64,000 nt of DNA from the NCBI GenBank assembly GCA_002104905.1, contig MCFE01000312.1, positions 1 to 64,000 of the forward strand, given 5' to 3'. How positions within the stretch are numbered: position 1 is the stretch's first letter; every line of letters starts with the position of its first letter. The stretch comes from Basidiobolus meristosporus CBS 931.73 (Eukaryota > Basidiobolomycota > Basidiobolomycetes > Basidiobolales > Basidiobolaceae). Both the position numbers and the translations under genes were made by a program. Shown in pieces: positions 35,407 through 44,612 of this stretch. A model generated the notes under the pieces. It did no database searches and was not told the origin of the DNA. It worked only from the letters and a program-made list of their open reading frames with translations.

Positions 35407-36013
35407 ACACCCATACAGCAAGCTCGCGTTGTTGCGCGCAGGGATATTGAATCTCTTTTTCGTATCTGGATGGGAGCCATTGAGGGTAACAAATTGATAG
35501 GACTGAGCCAACCTCTACACCTGATTAATCTGCCCACCTTGAACCAGAGGGTGATATTCGAATACTTGAAGTATTCCCAAAAAATACTGCAACGCACGTT
35601 AGGATTCCGCGCTTGCTACTGCATAATGTATCTAAGCACTGTTCCCAACGATCATGAAATAGGTAACGAGCACAGTTTCATCGTAAATTACTCATCACTC
35701 AACTTGCATCCAGATTACATAACTTCCTTAACCACCCACATCATAAGAAAGGTACATCCCCCTCTCTGCCCCTGAATTTCCATCCCAAGCATAATCCCGA
35801 AACCAACCGACTTCTAAACCAATTCTCTAGGCCGATCGTGAAGGAAAGCCCTGCTACATCGAGAACGTTCAAGAAAACCTTACTACGATATATAGAAGTT
35901 TGGGGTTTTGCATTGTAGGAAAATTCCATTTGGGAGCTCAGCGTAAAGTGACAGTAACATGCTTTATTCGAGAGACAAGAGACCTTGCACGTGCCACATA
36001 TGGTCTAGAATAA
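35407..36013 (+). CDS. GNAT-family acetyltransferase, C-terminal part, 5' end unresolved
   Basis: Exons: about 35407/35419-35662, 35714-35751, 35831-36013 (introns 51 and 79 bp). The joined product reads through motifs typical of fungal GNATs: CYCIMYLSTVPNDHE (core strand), then KADREGKPCYIENVQENL and IYRSLGFCIVGKFHLG, the acetyl-CoA fold's last strand-helix block, and stops at TAA 36011-36013. Each piece alone is short, so the gene is easy to miss. The acetyl-CoA pyrophosphate loop (normally Q/R-x-x-G-x-G/A) falls at the first splice junction and reads HEIDYIT, i.e. degenerate unless the intron is placed differently. The N-terminal exon(s) and start codon are not found. It may be a decaying gene. 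Substrate unknown. Confidence 0.5.
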
Positions 36014-36961
36014 GCCAGGACATTTTACCAGAGGAAATCATATAATCCATCTCTCTATGCGAACATAAAAAGCATACACTAATATCTGCTTCGCTTCAGC
36101 CCAAACTGCTCTCCATAATCCTATTGTCTAACATCAATGCCATACACTCGGTGAACAGCCCTCATCTGGTTGTGGGGCTGCTCTATCGGGAGAGCCACAA
36201 GAACGGGACGTTGTTCACACATACCTCAATTTCTCACTGACAATACCAACCCTTACGCCATACCAGACATGCATTCCAGATTTATCAGTGTAAATTGTAA
36301 TTACTATTACCTTTTATGAATTCGACGAAACTCTTTCAGCTCCAAGTGGCTGGACATCTTTGGAGTTTCGCTGACCCATTATGATAATCTAGTTTATGCA
36401 TCAACACACATATGAATTCCGAAGAATGGAGAAATCCCTACAGTCTGCTTAAATCATTGGCAGTCTATTCGTTTCACTCATAACGCTCAATAAATCTCGG
36501 GGACAATACGAATCGAATACGGACCGACGTGGGCTTTGATGAATACCGTATCATGCTACAACGTTGTAACCATTCACCAAGAGAAAGATTCAGCCTTCGA
36601 GTGATTTTCATATCCACAGCTTTTACTAGATGAAAAAATGAAATTGCCATCACATGGCACCTGACCTGGGAAATGTCTGTTTGCCTTTGTGTTTGAAGTA
36701 TATTGCTGTAGGTTCAGGTTCACCATATTTAACGAAAATTGACGTGGTAAATTGCTTCTATACACAGCCAAACTTTATATTGTGCGTCGATATAGGATAA
36801 AGGGAGGTCAGGCATCCTCAATTCTGGTAAATGGAGAGTGATGATATTTGTCAAGTAGGCCTTAGTCAAAGCAGGGCATAAAGAGAACTGCCTCCACACA
36901 AACCAGAATTTGTGAGGAGTAAAGCGTATATCGAACCCAGTGCCGCAGCAACTATGAGTGC
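36014..36961. other. Intergenic, no supported gene
   Basis: About 0.95 kb with AT-rich stretches; minus frames at 36574-36965 have no features. Confidence 0.4.
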
Positions 36962-37284
36962 TCACTCCAGGTCGTTGTCGTTGAAATCGTCTTCGAAATC
37001 TGATTGGTAAAAAACGATGTTCAGTAGGACATCGACGCGGAACATATCTATGCTAACTAACCATTGAAGAAGCCTTGGTCCACCAACTTGTCCTTGATTT
37101 TGCCCTCTTTTGTCAGATCGGCCGAGTCATCACTGGCGCCGAGATGTTCGGGGTTCCTGGCAATAGCCTCTTGGATGACCTCCTCCATAGGGTCGTTCAC
37201 TAGCTCTAAAATAAATCAGTTACACATTTTGCCTAGGTGATGTAAGTTGGTGTAGCAGGAAGAGCTACCTTCGATATCAGACAT
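36962..37284 (-). CDS. CSN9: COP9 signalosome subunit 9 (CSNAP/COPS9-like)
   Basis: Three tiny exons on the minus strand: 37284-37269, 37205-37062, 36999-36962 (introns 63 and 62 bp); 65 residues. The C-terminus GFFNDFEDDFNDNDLE closely resembles that of human COPS9/CSNAP (remembered tail FFNDFEDLFDDDDIQ), an acidic Phe/Asp peptide that docks on the CSN3-CSN5-CSN6 region. The rest is acidic and helical (MSDIEELVNDPMEEVIQEAI). No exon is long enough to stand out as an open frame; both junctions use canonical GT/AG and keep the frame. The COP9 signalosome removes NEDD8/Rub1 from cullins. It shares a short intergenic region with nothing obvious; the cyclin gene follows on the same strand further upstream. 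Confidence 0.75.
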
Positions 37285-37647
37285 GATGGAAAGAAAGGAG
37301 GAATGACCGGACATCCCTGGATACGCAACCATAAATATACATGGGTGAAATCAAATATGGATGTTATTTAATCATTGAGGTGGCCATTTACTACGTAATT
37401 TATCCACAGTATTTATCCTATGTATACAGGAGGAATTTTCTTGGTTGCACGAGCATCTGCTCTTTGAAATAATACCATCCAGAATGTTTATTAGGGTGGG
37501 TGGTACAATACGTCTGGTGTAGGCTTATAGTACAAGTATTCAATGGGACAAGGTTATGTGGATCAACCCAAAGGTATATCGTTGTATAGGGTTGCTCAAT
37601 CCGAAGGATATATATATATATACACTAGAGTTGGGAAACCAACAGAT
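37285..37647. other. Intergenic
   Basis: 363 bp between the CSN9-like gene and the 3' end of the cyclin gene; contains a TATATATATATA tract near 37610. No gene seen. Confidence 0.5.
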
Positions 37648-38382
37648 TCAGCCTTGGTACACCCGCGCCAAGGTGGACAGTGAGGCCAGCAAGGAAAGTT
37701 CAGAGAGTGGGCTGAGGTTCCCACACTGAGGTCCGTGCTGAAGGTTCTGAATTTTCCCCAAGAGGGAGGTGGAGCACTTGGTTTCGTTCGTTGGCAGATT
37801 CCAACTACGGCTCAACCATTTCACCCACAGGAGGAAGTCCCGATAGGTGACTCCAAGGTCATACCGAAACTGTCCAAGTAGCCAGCGCTCCAACATCGTC
37901 AGCTCGGCCCCAGCGATTCCTACTTTGCCTGACCACTCGGAGTTCCGAATGTTCACATCAAGATGATACTTGGAGCTGATTAGGAGGGAGGTGACGAACA
38001 ATTTGGTCAGGTGATCGGCGCTTGGATTCGAGGGATTCAGGGATAGTCGCAGTCGGTACAAGTATTTTACTGCTAATACAACTACCACGGTTGGTACCTC
38101 AAGACTCAGCAAGATGTTTGCGAAGGACTCCTTCAGCCGGGAAGAGGATTGCATGACTATCGGGCCACTTCTCTGGCTTGTAAAGTTAGGAGAGGTCCAG
38201 AGATAAGATACCACATTGGCTGCAAACTCAGCCATCCTGATGGTGGAGAGGTTGGGGAAGTGCTGGAGTAAGAACTGACGGGAATTGAGACTCGTGGGAG
38301 TCAACCCGAACACCTCTGGATGAAATGGTTGCTGGTCATGAGGGGTGGCGGGAATAAATATCGTGTTAAAGGAGTTAACCAT
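37648..38382 (-). CDS. Pho80/Pcl-type cyclin
   Basis: Single exon on the minus strand, 244 residues. The cyclin box spans about 50-190, with the diagnostic blocks MAEFAANVVSYLW (50-62), SLEVPTVVVVLAVKYLYRLR (93-112), LFVTSLLISSKYHLDVNIRN (128-147) and EW...GIAGAELTMLERWLLGQF (149-172). This is the PHO80/PCL cyclin family (partner of Pho85-type kinases), which controls phosphate response, polarity or G1 events; the subgroup cannot be fixed. ATG 38382 is used; the frame extends to a GTG two codons upstream, which is not a start. A TATAAAAG box lies 60 bp upstream. Confidence 0.85.
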   Translation of the reverse strand: MVNSFNTIFIPATPHDQQPFHPEVFGLTPTSLNSRQFLLQHFPNLSTIRMAEFAANVVSYLWTSPNFTSQRSGPIVMQSSSRLKESFANILLSLEVPTVVVVLAVKYLYRLRLSLNPSNPSADHLTKLFVTSLLISSKYHLDVNIRNSEWSGKVGIAGAELTMLERWLLGQFRYDLGVTYRDFLLWVKWLSRSWNLPTNETKCSTSLLGKIQNLQHGPQCGNLSPLSELSLLASLSTLARVYQG

Positions 38383-40875
38383 CTCCACTGTCTTAGGCGA
38401 GAGAATGAACCGAGTTTTCTTTCCAAAACCTTTCCCGGCCTCTTTTATATGGACGTCATGTTGAGGAGATTCCTTAATCTCCCGAGCTCGTGTCCCCCCA
38501 CTTTTTAGCGGATTTCAGATAAGGTTACGGGCATCCCATTCATTGCCTATATCTCCAGATTCGATTGCCTGATTTGGCACCGGGATTTCAAGTTCCTCAT
38601 GCTGTGACCCAGTATTTCCAAACGATGGTTTCCGACAACAGTTTAATGTTGAGGAAGAAAAATTCCTACAGCACAACAATCCAGCCATCGCCCGGATCCG
38701 TCCGAGACAGGTCCATCGCATTCGAACCGGCCAACCCTGCAGTCAAAATCCCCGGTCCTGGGTGCTCTTCTGTCACACAGAGTCTCCCCAGCGTTGGGTT
38801 GGTGATTGAAATGGTTGATTTTGTGCCCACCCTAGTCTCTCGTTGATTGGGCGGAAAAATTCTCCTCGACTCTGCTGTCTGTCCAGAAAATCCACTTCCC
38901 TACGAGACCCACTATCCATCAGCACGAAGCACATTCCAATCGCCTTCATGGCTTCGGGAGATGGGGCCAAAACAAGGGCACTCCCAAGTGACCTAGTCGA
39001 TTCGCATTGGTCAGCTAGGGTGGATTCGACCATATTAAGGTTCAGCATATCTAATCAACGTATCGTGCCTCATGTGCTTATGTCACCCATTAGAGGCTCG
39101 CGTTTCGCTTCTTGGGACCGTGGCATAACGTACCGCCTGCTTTCTAGAACTCGGAGTCCACCTGCTTCCCGTTTGACTCGTCCGGAGTTTCGTATGCAAC
39201 CTGGGTATGGTGCCCTCGTGCGCTCCACCACTACCTACGCCTGTGAAAAGCCATCTTGCGCTCCTGCCAGATATCCATCAGCTATCTCTCGGCCTTCAAT
39301 GTAGCAAAGCTGAGCTTTAAAGGTACTCTGCCCCTGTCCAATCACAGCCCAAGGCATTCCGAATGACCCCTTGAGAGGTCGGAATCACCCCCAGTGGGGG
39401 TACATCCGTCGGTCCCCAGTACCGCCGGAATTGGCTTCATTCATTCCTGTTCAATGTCCTGGGGAGCCTTTGATCGATGATGGTATTACCTAACCCCATC
39501 GCTCGGTCGTTGATTGTTGCGTGATCCATCCCTATTCGGTAAAAGGGTTGCTTCGCTTCGAATGCGGCCCACTAGGTGGGTGCCTTCAATACCAAGCGGA
39601 CAAGGCGCAGCGGATCCACGAAAATCTAGTAGCGGTTGGTGTGACACCTGACCACCCACATCTCATGTTGGCACCCGACGCTGCGGATGATCCGGTTTTA
39701 CTCTCGCTATGGTTGACACTTTCTACAACTCCGGTGGCGTTTGATGGTGGTATAGTCAGCCTGTGGACAGGTCAAGGAAGCTGAACCTTCCAGGCGCCCA
39801 AGTTGGCAACCAATCTACTGGCAGGGAGCATGAGTCCTATGGAGGGACCTCTTTTAATGTCCATCTACCTGGTAGTGAGGTCAATGATTAGCGGGGGGCG
39901 CTATGCCTTTCGGTACGAGAGATTCGGTGGAGACCAGCGTGTTATGTGAAGTCCATCTGAATTACATGCTGTGTCATGCCACTGGGTATGTGGTGGTGTT
40001 GGATCCGAGCATTGACGAATTGGATCGCAACTCCCTTGATTTCTGGACCTATCCTCCCCAATAGAGATCTCTGAGAGCTCAGATGTATACGTGGGGTCTA
40101 ATTCGGTCCATGGATAGGTGGCTTGGGAGGCATCCAAACTAGAAAATTGGTTTCATCGAGTTCGTGAAATCCGGTTGCATCAGATTCCATTTCCAGCCGG
40201 CCCCTCACGCTCTATTTCCCTTCAGATTAGATTGCAATGCGGTTGGTGCCACACCCAACCCTTCGCCAACTAGGACATAGCCTGGTATGGGAACGGTCAT
40301 CTACTGCCACTTGGGCCTACCTTTTGAATGGTTCTATGGGTTCCCATACGTTGCCCACACCATACAATGCCCCTTGTTACAAATTGCGTCATCCAAGTTC
40401 CCGAAGTTCGGCCAGAAAAGTGGCTGACTCCTTTCCGCCCAATTCACATCCAAACGAATCATCCACCTCATCCCTAACTACCAATGGGCATCCAAATTGG
40501 CGCTACTACTTGGTATAGTATCTACCTCTGTGAATCCGGTGATTTCATTCATTGTCGCTATGTTGGCAGGAAACCATGGGCGATCCTTTGGCCATTTTCC
40601 AAGTTGATGACTATCGAAAAAGTGGATTTTGAGAGGCTATTCAATAGCCACTTGTATTTCCTGGGACTTTTCCCGACCATTCGTCTGGAGTTTGGCGGCG
40701 TAGTTGCGATGACGGAACTCGCAGCCTAATGGCGGGGTTCATAAAAGACAAAGGCATTCTTTACCGGTGGATTTGGATAGGATTGATGTTAGAATCTACA
40801 GTAGTGATGTAAATAGTTCAACACTTATCTACTCACATGTACTCACACAAAGTAGATGTGGCCCTATTGTGTAGT
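38383..40875. other. 2.5 kb without a convincing gene
   Basis: GC-richer than its surroundings, with normal CG frequency. Several medium frames on both strands (for example 39521-39784 plus, 38773-39048 minus, 38843-39304 plus) chain into coding-like stretches interrupted by stops, as a decayed gene might, but no motif is recognised and no strand is favoured. Confidence 0.35.
38442..38449 (-). promoter_or_regulatory. TATA box of the cyclin gene
   Basis: TATAAAAG on the minus strand, 60 bp before the ATG at 38382. Confidence 0.55.
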
Positions 40876-41128
40876 TGATGATGTGAATTTCGTATTTACA
40901 CCTAAATATTTACGTTAATTTAGTCACTTAGATCATAGCTTATGAACTTGACAATTTGGTGAAGATATTCCAAGCAAATCCCGAAAAAGAGTAAAGTCCA
41001 AAAGCCACCAAACTTTATCTCGGGACGTTATTAAACATATTTTATGTGCTTGTTTTGCCAAGACCAGATAAATACTACTCACATATCCCGTAGATCATTA
41101 AGTGAAAACCACTAAATCCGCTTATTTT
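40876..41128 (+). repeat. Old, truncated LTR copy
   Basis: Matches the LTR family from the TTTACACCTAAATATTTAC block to the AAGTGAAAACCACTAAATC block; its 3' end is cut where the next old LTR begins. Confidence 0.6.
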
Positions 41129-41182
41129 TGTAGTAAATTTTATATTATGCCTATATATTCACTTAGCTTAGTCACTTGGATC
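41129..41182 (+). repeat. Old LTR, left part, split by a later insertion
   Basis: TGTAGTAAATTTTATATTATG through TTAGTCACTTGGATC. The sequence resumes at 41520 with ATAGTCTACAAATC on the other side of the inserted LTR. Confidence 0.75.
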
Positions 41183-41514
41183 TGTTGTAAAAATTCGGAA
41201 TTCCACCTAAATATTCACCTAACTTAGTCACTTAGATCATTACCTTCAAATCCTAGAGAATACTAACCAAATTCCTTGTCGGGATTTACTTAGAATATTT
41301 ACCCAGAACATGAAAATTAGATAAGTTGTCCAAATAGCCCCAAACTTTGCACACATGCTCTTGAGACCTTCCTTAACCTATTCTACGTGCTTGTTATGCC
41401 AAGACCATGTAAAAGTATAAATACTACTTTTACATTCAGTAAATCATTAAGTAAAAACCACATAATCTACTTGTCCTCCCAATCACTTCCAATATCTCCA
41501 AGACTTTTACAACA
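41183..41514 (+). repeat. Solo LTR, 332 bp, with GGATC target duplication
   Basis: Perfect LTR structure: TGTTGTAAAA at the start, TTTTACAACA at the end (10-bp inverted ends), TATA-type GTATAAATACT and downstream AGTAAATCA. Flanked by GGATC at 41178-41182 and 41515-41519. The target is itself an older member of the same LTR family. Confidence 0.95.
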
Positions 41515-41519
41515 GGATC

Positions 41520-41603
41520 ATAGTCTACAAATCTTTGAGAATCCTGGTCAAATTCCTTGTCATGATTTACTTTGAATATTTCACCAAAATATCAGGTATC
41601 CAG
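41520..41603 (+). repeat. Old LTR, right part
   Basis: Continuation of the LTR interrupted at 41182, with the CAAATTCCTTGTC and TTTCACCAAAATATCAGGTA blocks, cut at 41603 by a third LTR. Confidence 0.7.
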
Positions 41604-41855
41604 TGTTGTAAATTCCTTGTTGAGACTTGCTTAGAATATTTACCCAGAACATGAAAATTAGATAAGTTGTCCAAACAGCCCCAAACTTTGCACACATGTT
41701 CTTGGGACCTTCCTAGACATACTCTACATGTTTGCTTAGTCAGAAATATGCATAAGCATAAATGCTACTTTTACACTTAATAAATTGTTAGATGAGAATC
41801 ACATCAACTACCTGATGACTCAGTCCCTTTCAATATCTCCTAAGCATTTACAATA
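41604..41855 (+). repeat. Internally deleted LTR copy
   Basis: Starts TGTTGTAAA, then jumps straight to the TTCCTTGTTGAGACTTGC block, lacking about 90 bp of the 5' part. It continues through the TTTGCACACATG and ATAAATGCTAC blocks to TTTACAATA. Confidence 0.7.
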
Positions 41856-42584
41856 GCTTTCTCAAACAAGATTGACTGCTAGGAGCCAGCTCCAGAAACT
41901 TCAAAAGCCTGGAATCTGTAGAAACACCCACAATTACTAAGTATTATATTACATTCTCAATATCCCCATTTTTGTACATAGCTTACTGAAATCTTCTATC
42001 AAGAAAGCATACCTTCACTTTTGTATTGGATACCTATTAGCATAAGTACATTATCATAACTCTACCAGCTCTACAACCAGGCATATGCCCAAACACATCA
42101 TATCCTTTTTGTGTTGTCAGTTGCAGATGACTTTCTGAATGAGTAGTACTTAGCCTGAAAGTATATGAGCAAGTATTTTGCAGAAATAAGTCCCTCTAGT
42201 TTTTCCTCATCTCTATGAAAGATCGCAAAGTTAGAACTCATTAGATTTTGGCTGTTATTCAGCTGATGATTCTGCCTCAAATACTCAGTTGCAATTTTTG
42301 GTGGATGTAACAAGCAACTGATTACCCAATTTTGTATGAATGCCAGTTGTTCTAGTCTCCCCCTGGAAAGGATAACTGTTTTTCTACTCTGAAGCTTGAC
42401 CTCAAGCCCAGCCTGCTTAGCAAATCCATCTATCTCATCTCAGTAGCAGACCCTATCACTCAGCAACTCATGACTAGTCTGGATCATATTAGTCCAGGTT
42501 TTTTTTGGCTCATATCCCTTTGACACATTTAGCAGCTTAAAGATCATGCACTCAACTATTCTTTGGCTCAATAAATTTCAAAAA
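41856..42584 (-). repeat. Repeat-type DNA with a coding-like minus strand
   Basis: On the minus strand about 42555-42098 reads as one frame of ~150 codons with a single internal stop (pieces: MIFKLLNVSKGYEPKKTW, then FAKQAGLEVKLQSRKT, then LRQNHQLNNSQN). The product is not recognised. Lying between LTR copies, it may be a leftover of a transposon ORF. Confidence 0.35.
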
Positions 42585-42735
42585 GCTCTAAGCTTTGCAC
42601 ATATGTGCTTTGGGCCCTCCCAGATGTAGTATTCAAGGTATTTGTATGAATCAGTAATAGCATAAATATCACTTCTACAATTAATGTATCATTAAGCAAA
42701 AATCATATATTATAAAGTTGCTTCCAGTCACTTCC
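42585..42735 (+). repeat. Divergent LTR, left part, split by insertion
   Basis: Carries the CTAAGCTTTGCACATATG, GCATAAATATCACTTCT and TCATTAAGCAAAAATCATA blocks and continues beyond the inserted LTR at 43068-43100 (CTTCCAATG ... CACAATACAACA). Confidence 0.65.
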
Positions 42736-43067
42736 TGTTGTGAAAATTTGTATTTCCACCTAAATATTCATCTAACTTAGTCACTTAGATCATCACCTTC
42801 AAATCCTAGAGAATACTGACCAAATTCCTTGTTGGGATTTACTTAGAATATTTACCCAGAACATGAAAATTCTCAAAGTTGTCCAAACAGCCCCAAACCT
42901 TGCACACATGTTCTTGGGACCTTCCTTAACCTATTCTACGTGTTTGTAATGCCAAGACCATGTAAAAGTATAAATACTACTTTTACATTCAATAAATCAT
43001 TAAGTGAAAACCACATAATCTACTTGTTCTCCCAATCACTTCCAATATCTCCAAGACTCTTACAACA
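42736..43067 (+). repeat. Solo LTR, 332 bp, with CTTCC target duplication
   Basis: Starts TGTTGTGAAAA and ends CTTACAACA; TATA-type GTATAAATACT and AATAAATCA present. CTTCC flanks it at 42731-42735 and 43068-43072. Inserted into an older divergent LTR. Confidence 0.95.
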
Positions 43068-43127
43068 CTTCCAATGTTTCAAAACTCTCACAATACAACA
43101 CCAAGCCCCTAGTAAATAACTCACAAC

Positions 43128-43476
43128 TGTTGTGAAGATTTGTAATTACACTTAAATATTTGCCTAGCTTAGTCATTTTAATCATTACCTACAAATTTTT
43201 GTGAATTCTGAGCAAGATCTTTGTTGGGATATACTTATAATATTTTCACTAAAACATAAGGTACTCAGAGCTTGAAGTGTTGATAAGTTGTCCAGACAGC
43301 CCCAAACCTTGCACACAAGCTCTTGGGACCTTCCTAAGCATATTTTGTGTGTTTGTTTTGCCAAGACCATGTAAAAGTATAAATAGTAACTTTATACTCA
43401 TTAAATCATTAAGTGAAAACCACATAATCTGCTTGTTCTCCCAATCACTTCCAATATCTCCAAAACTCCTACAACA
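43128..43476 (+). repeat. Solo LTR, 349 bp (B-type subfamily)
   Basis: TGTTGTGAAGATT to CCTACAACA. It differs from the 332-bp type in the middle (TTTTCACTAAAACATAAGGTACTCAGAGCTTG block). No target duplication is recognisable (ACAAC left, ATAAT right). Confidence 0.85.
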
Positions 43477-44332
43477 ATAATTTGGCAATTGGCCAAGTAC
43501 AAATTGGTGATAAACAAGTGTTGCAGGCACCAAATTCAATGATTGCAACAGCTTTTAGCTTCTTAGTAGCATCAAAAATATCTGAAAATATGTGGCTTGA
43601 TGAGTATTGAAATTAATGCCAAAATGAATTGTACCAATTGCGATATGCAACTCACTGTTGAAACTACTATGCGGCTTGTACAACATGCTACAATGAGGTT
43701 GTCAAGAAAGCACTTGATATGAAATAATGCCAGTTGATCAGACCAGTATTGTCTCACTGGTGCGCAAACAGAATTGAAGAGTTCTATAAGTTGAAATATA
43801 ACAGTAAATGACAAGTTTAGTGCCTCCGTTTAAAGTGGCTGGTGACTAGTGTCTGGTGTTCCTGACCAAAGATGGTAGGAGGGGCCAAAAATCAAGAAGG
43901 TCAGATCAGAAAAATAGAAACCCCTCACACATAATCTGACGAGATCTGGATTAAAGTTCGTGTAACATCAGAAAGACCACTTAAGAATTCCTGTGCTTTG
44001 TGCATCCACAATTCCAATATTGGATCTCAATCCAAACCAACATCGACCACTCATGATGCCGTGCTCCAATGAGGTCGTGAGGAGGTGGGGAAGGATGCGT
44101 TGATGGCCATGTTAGTTGTTGAGCAGTTTCGCATGTGACATCGACGCCATGTGCAAATGCTGTCGCAAAGGATCTACAGAAATGACAATAGGGAGACCGA
44201 ACACCCAAGTTATGACCTCAGGCAACACAACAGAATTCCACCATTCCCCAGCAAGAGGGCCAGGTATGAGAGTATTGAAAATATAAAATGCTGTCCATAC
44301 CTCATCATGGAAGTAACAAAAGTCGCTGCACT
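43477..44332. other. Intergenic, nothing supported
   Basis: First half is CpG-poor and may be transposon-derived; second half is ordinary. TATA box at 44282 serves the next gene. Confidence 0.4.
44282..44289 (+). promoter_or_regulatory. TATA box of the small membrane-protein gene
   Basis: TATAAAAT, 51 bp upstream of the ATG at 44333. Confidence 0.5.
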
Positions 44333-44612
44333 ATGGATTCCAATATGTTCTTGATTCTTGGAGGGGTTGTGTTGCTCTTCTTAGTGTGTATGAGTATTCT
44401 CTTCAGAGGTAGGTCTATTCATTCGAGATCCAAGTGAAGGCTTGATACTGATAACCAGTTATGTAGATGGAATGGGTCCATCTCCTCCTTGTCCACGCGA
44501 TTCGAACCCACGTTCTAGTCTTGAGACAGTTGCAACTCTTCCTCTCTACGAAACCGTTATTCCTATTCCACCACCAGCATACGTCTACAATGCTGACACT
44601 CCTATTCGCTAA
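44333..44612 (+). CDS. 73-aa single-pass membrane protein with LPxY and PPxY motifs
   Basis: Two exons, 44333-44408 and 44467-44612, joined over a 58-bp intron with canonical GTAGGT donor, CTGATAAC branch and TTATGTAG acceptor. Residues ~5-24 form one hydrophobic membrane segment right at the N-terminus (FLILGGVVLLFLVCMSILF). The tail is cytosolic-looking and Pro-rich with LPLY (50-53) and PPAY (61-64). PPxY/LPxY motifs on small membrane proteins are known docking sites for the WW domains of Rsp5/NEDD4 ligases (for example yeast Sna3 and Bsd2), so a ubiquitin-ligase adaptor for membrane trafficking is a reasonable inference. TATA box at 44282. No family recognised. Both exons are small, so the gene is easily overlooked. 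Confidence 0.6.

Noticed and set aside
35470-35530. Possible 60-bp intron within the GNAT first exon (GTAACA ... ACCAG)
   Set aside because: Splicing it shifts the frame to one that stops before the conserved GNAT block; reading through keeps the motifs.
44490-44515. GGTTCGAATC on the minus strand, a tRNA B-box-like sequence
   Set aside because: The flanks do not pair as a T-stem, no A box at the right distance, and it lies inside the exon of the small membrane-protein gene.
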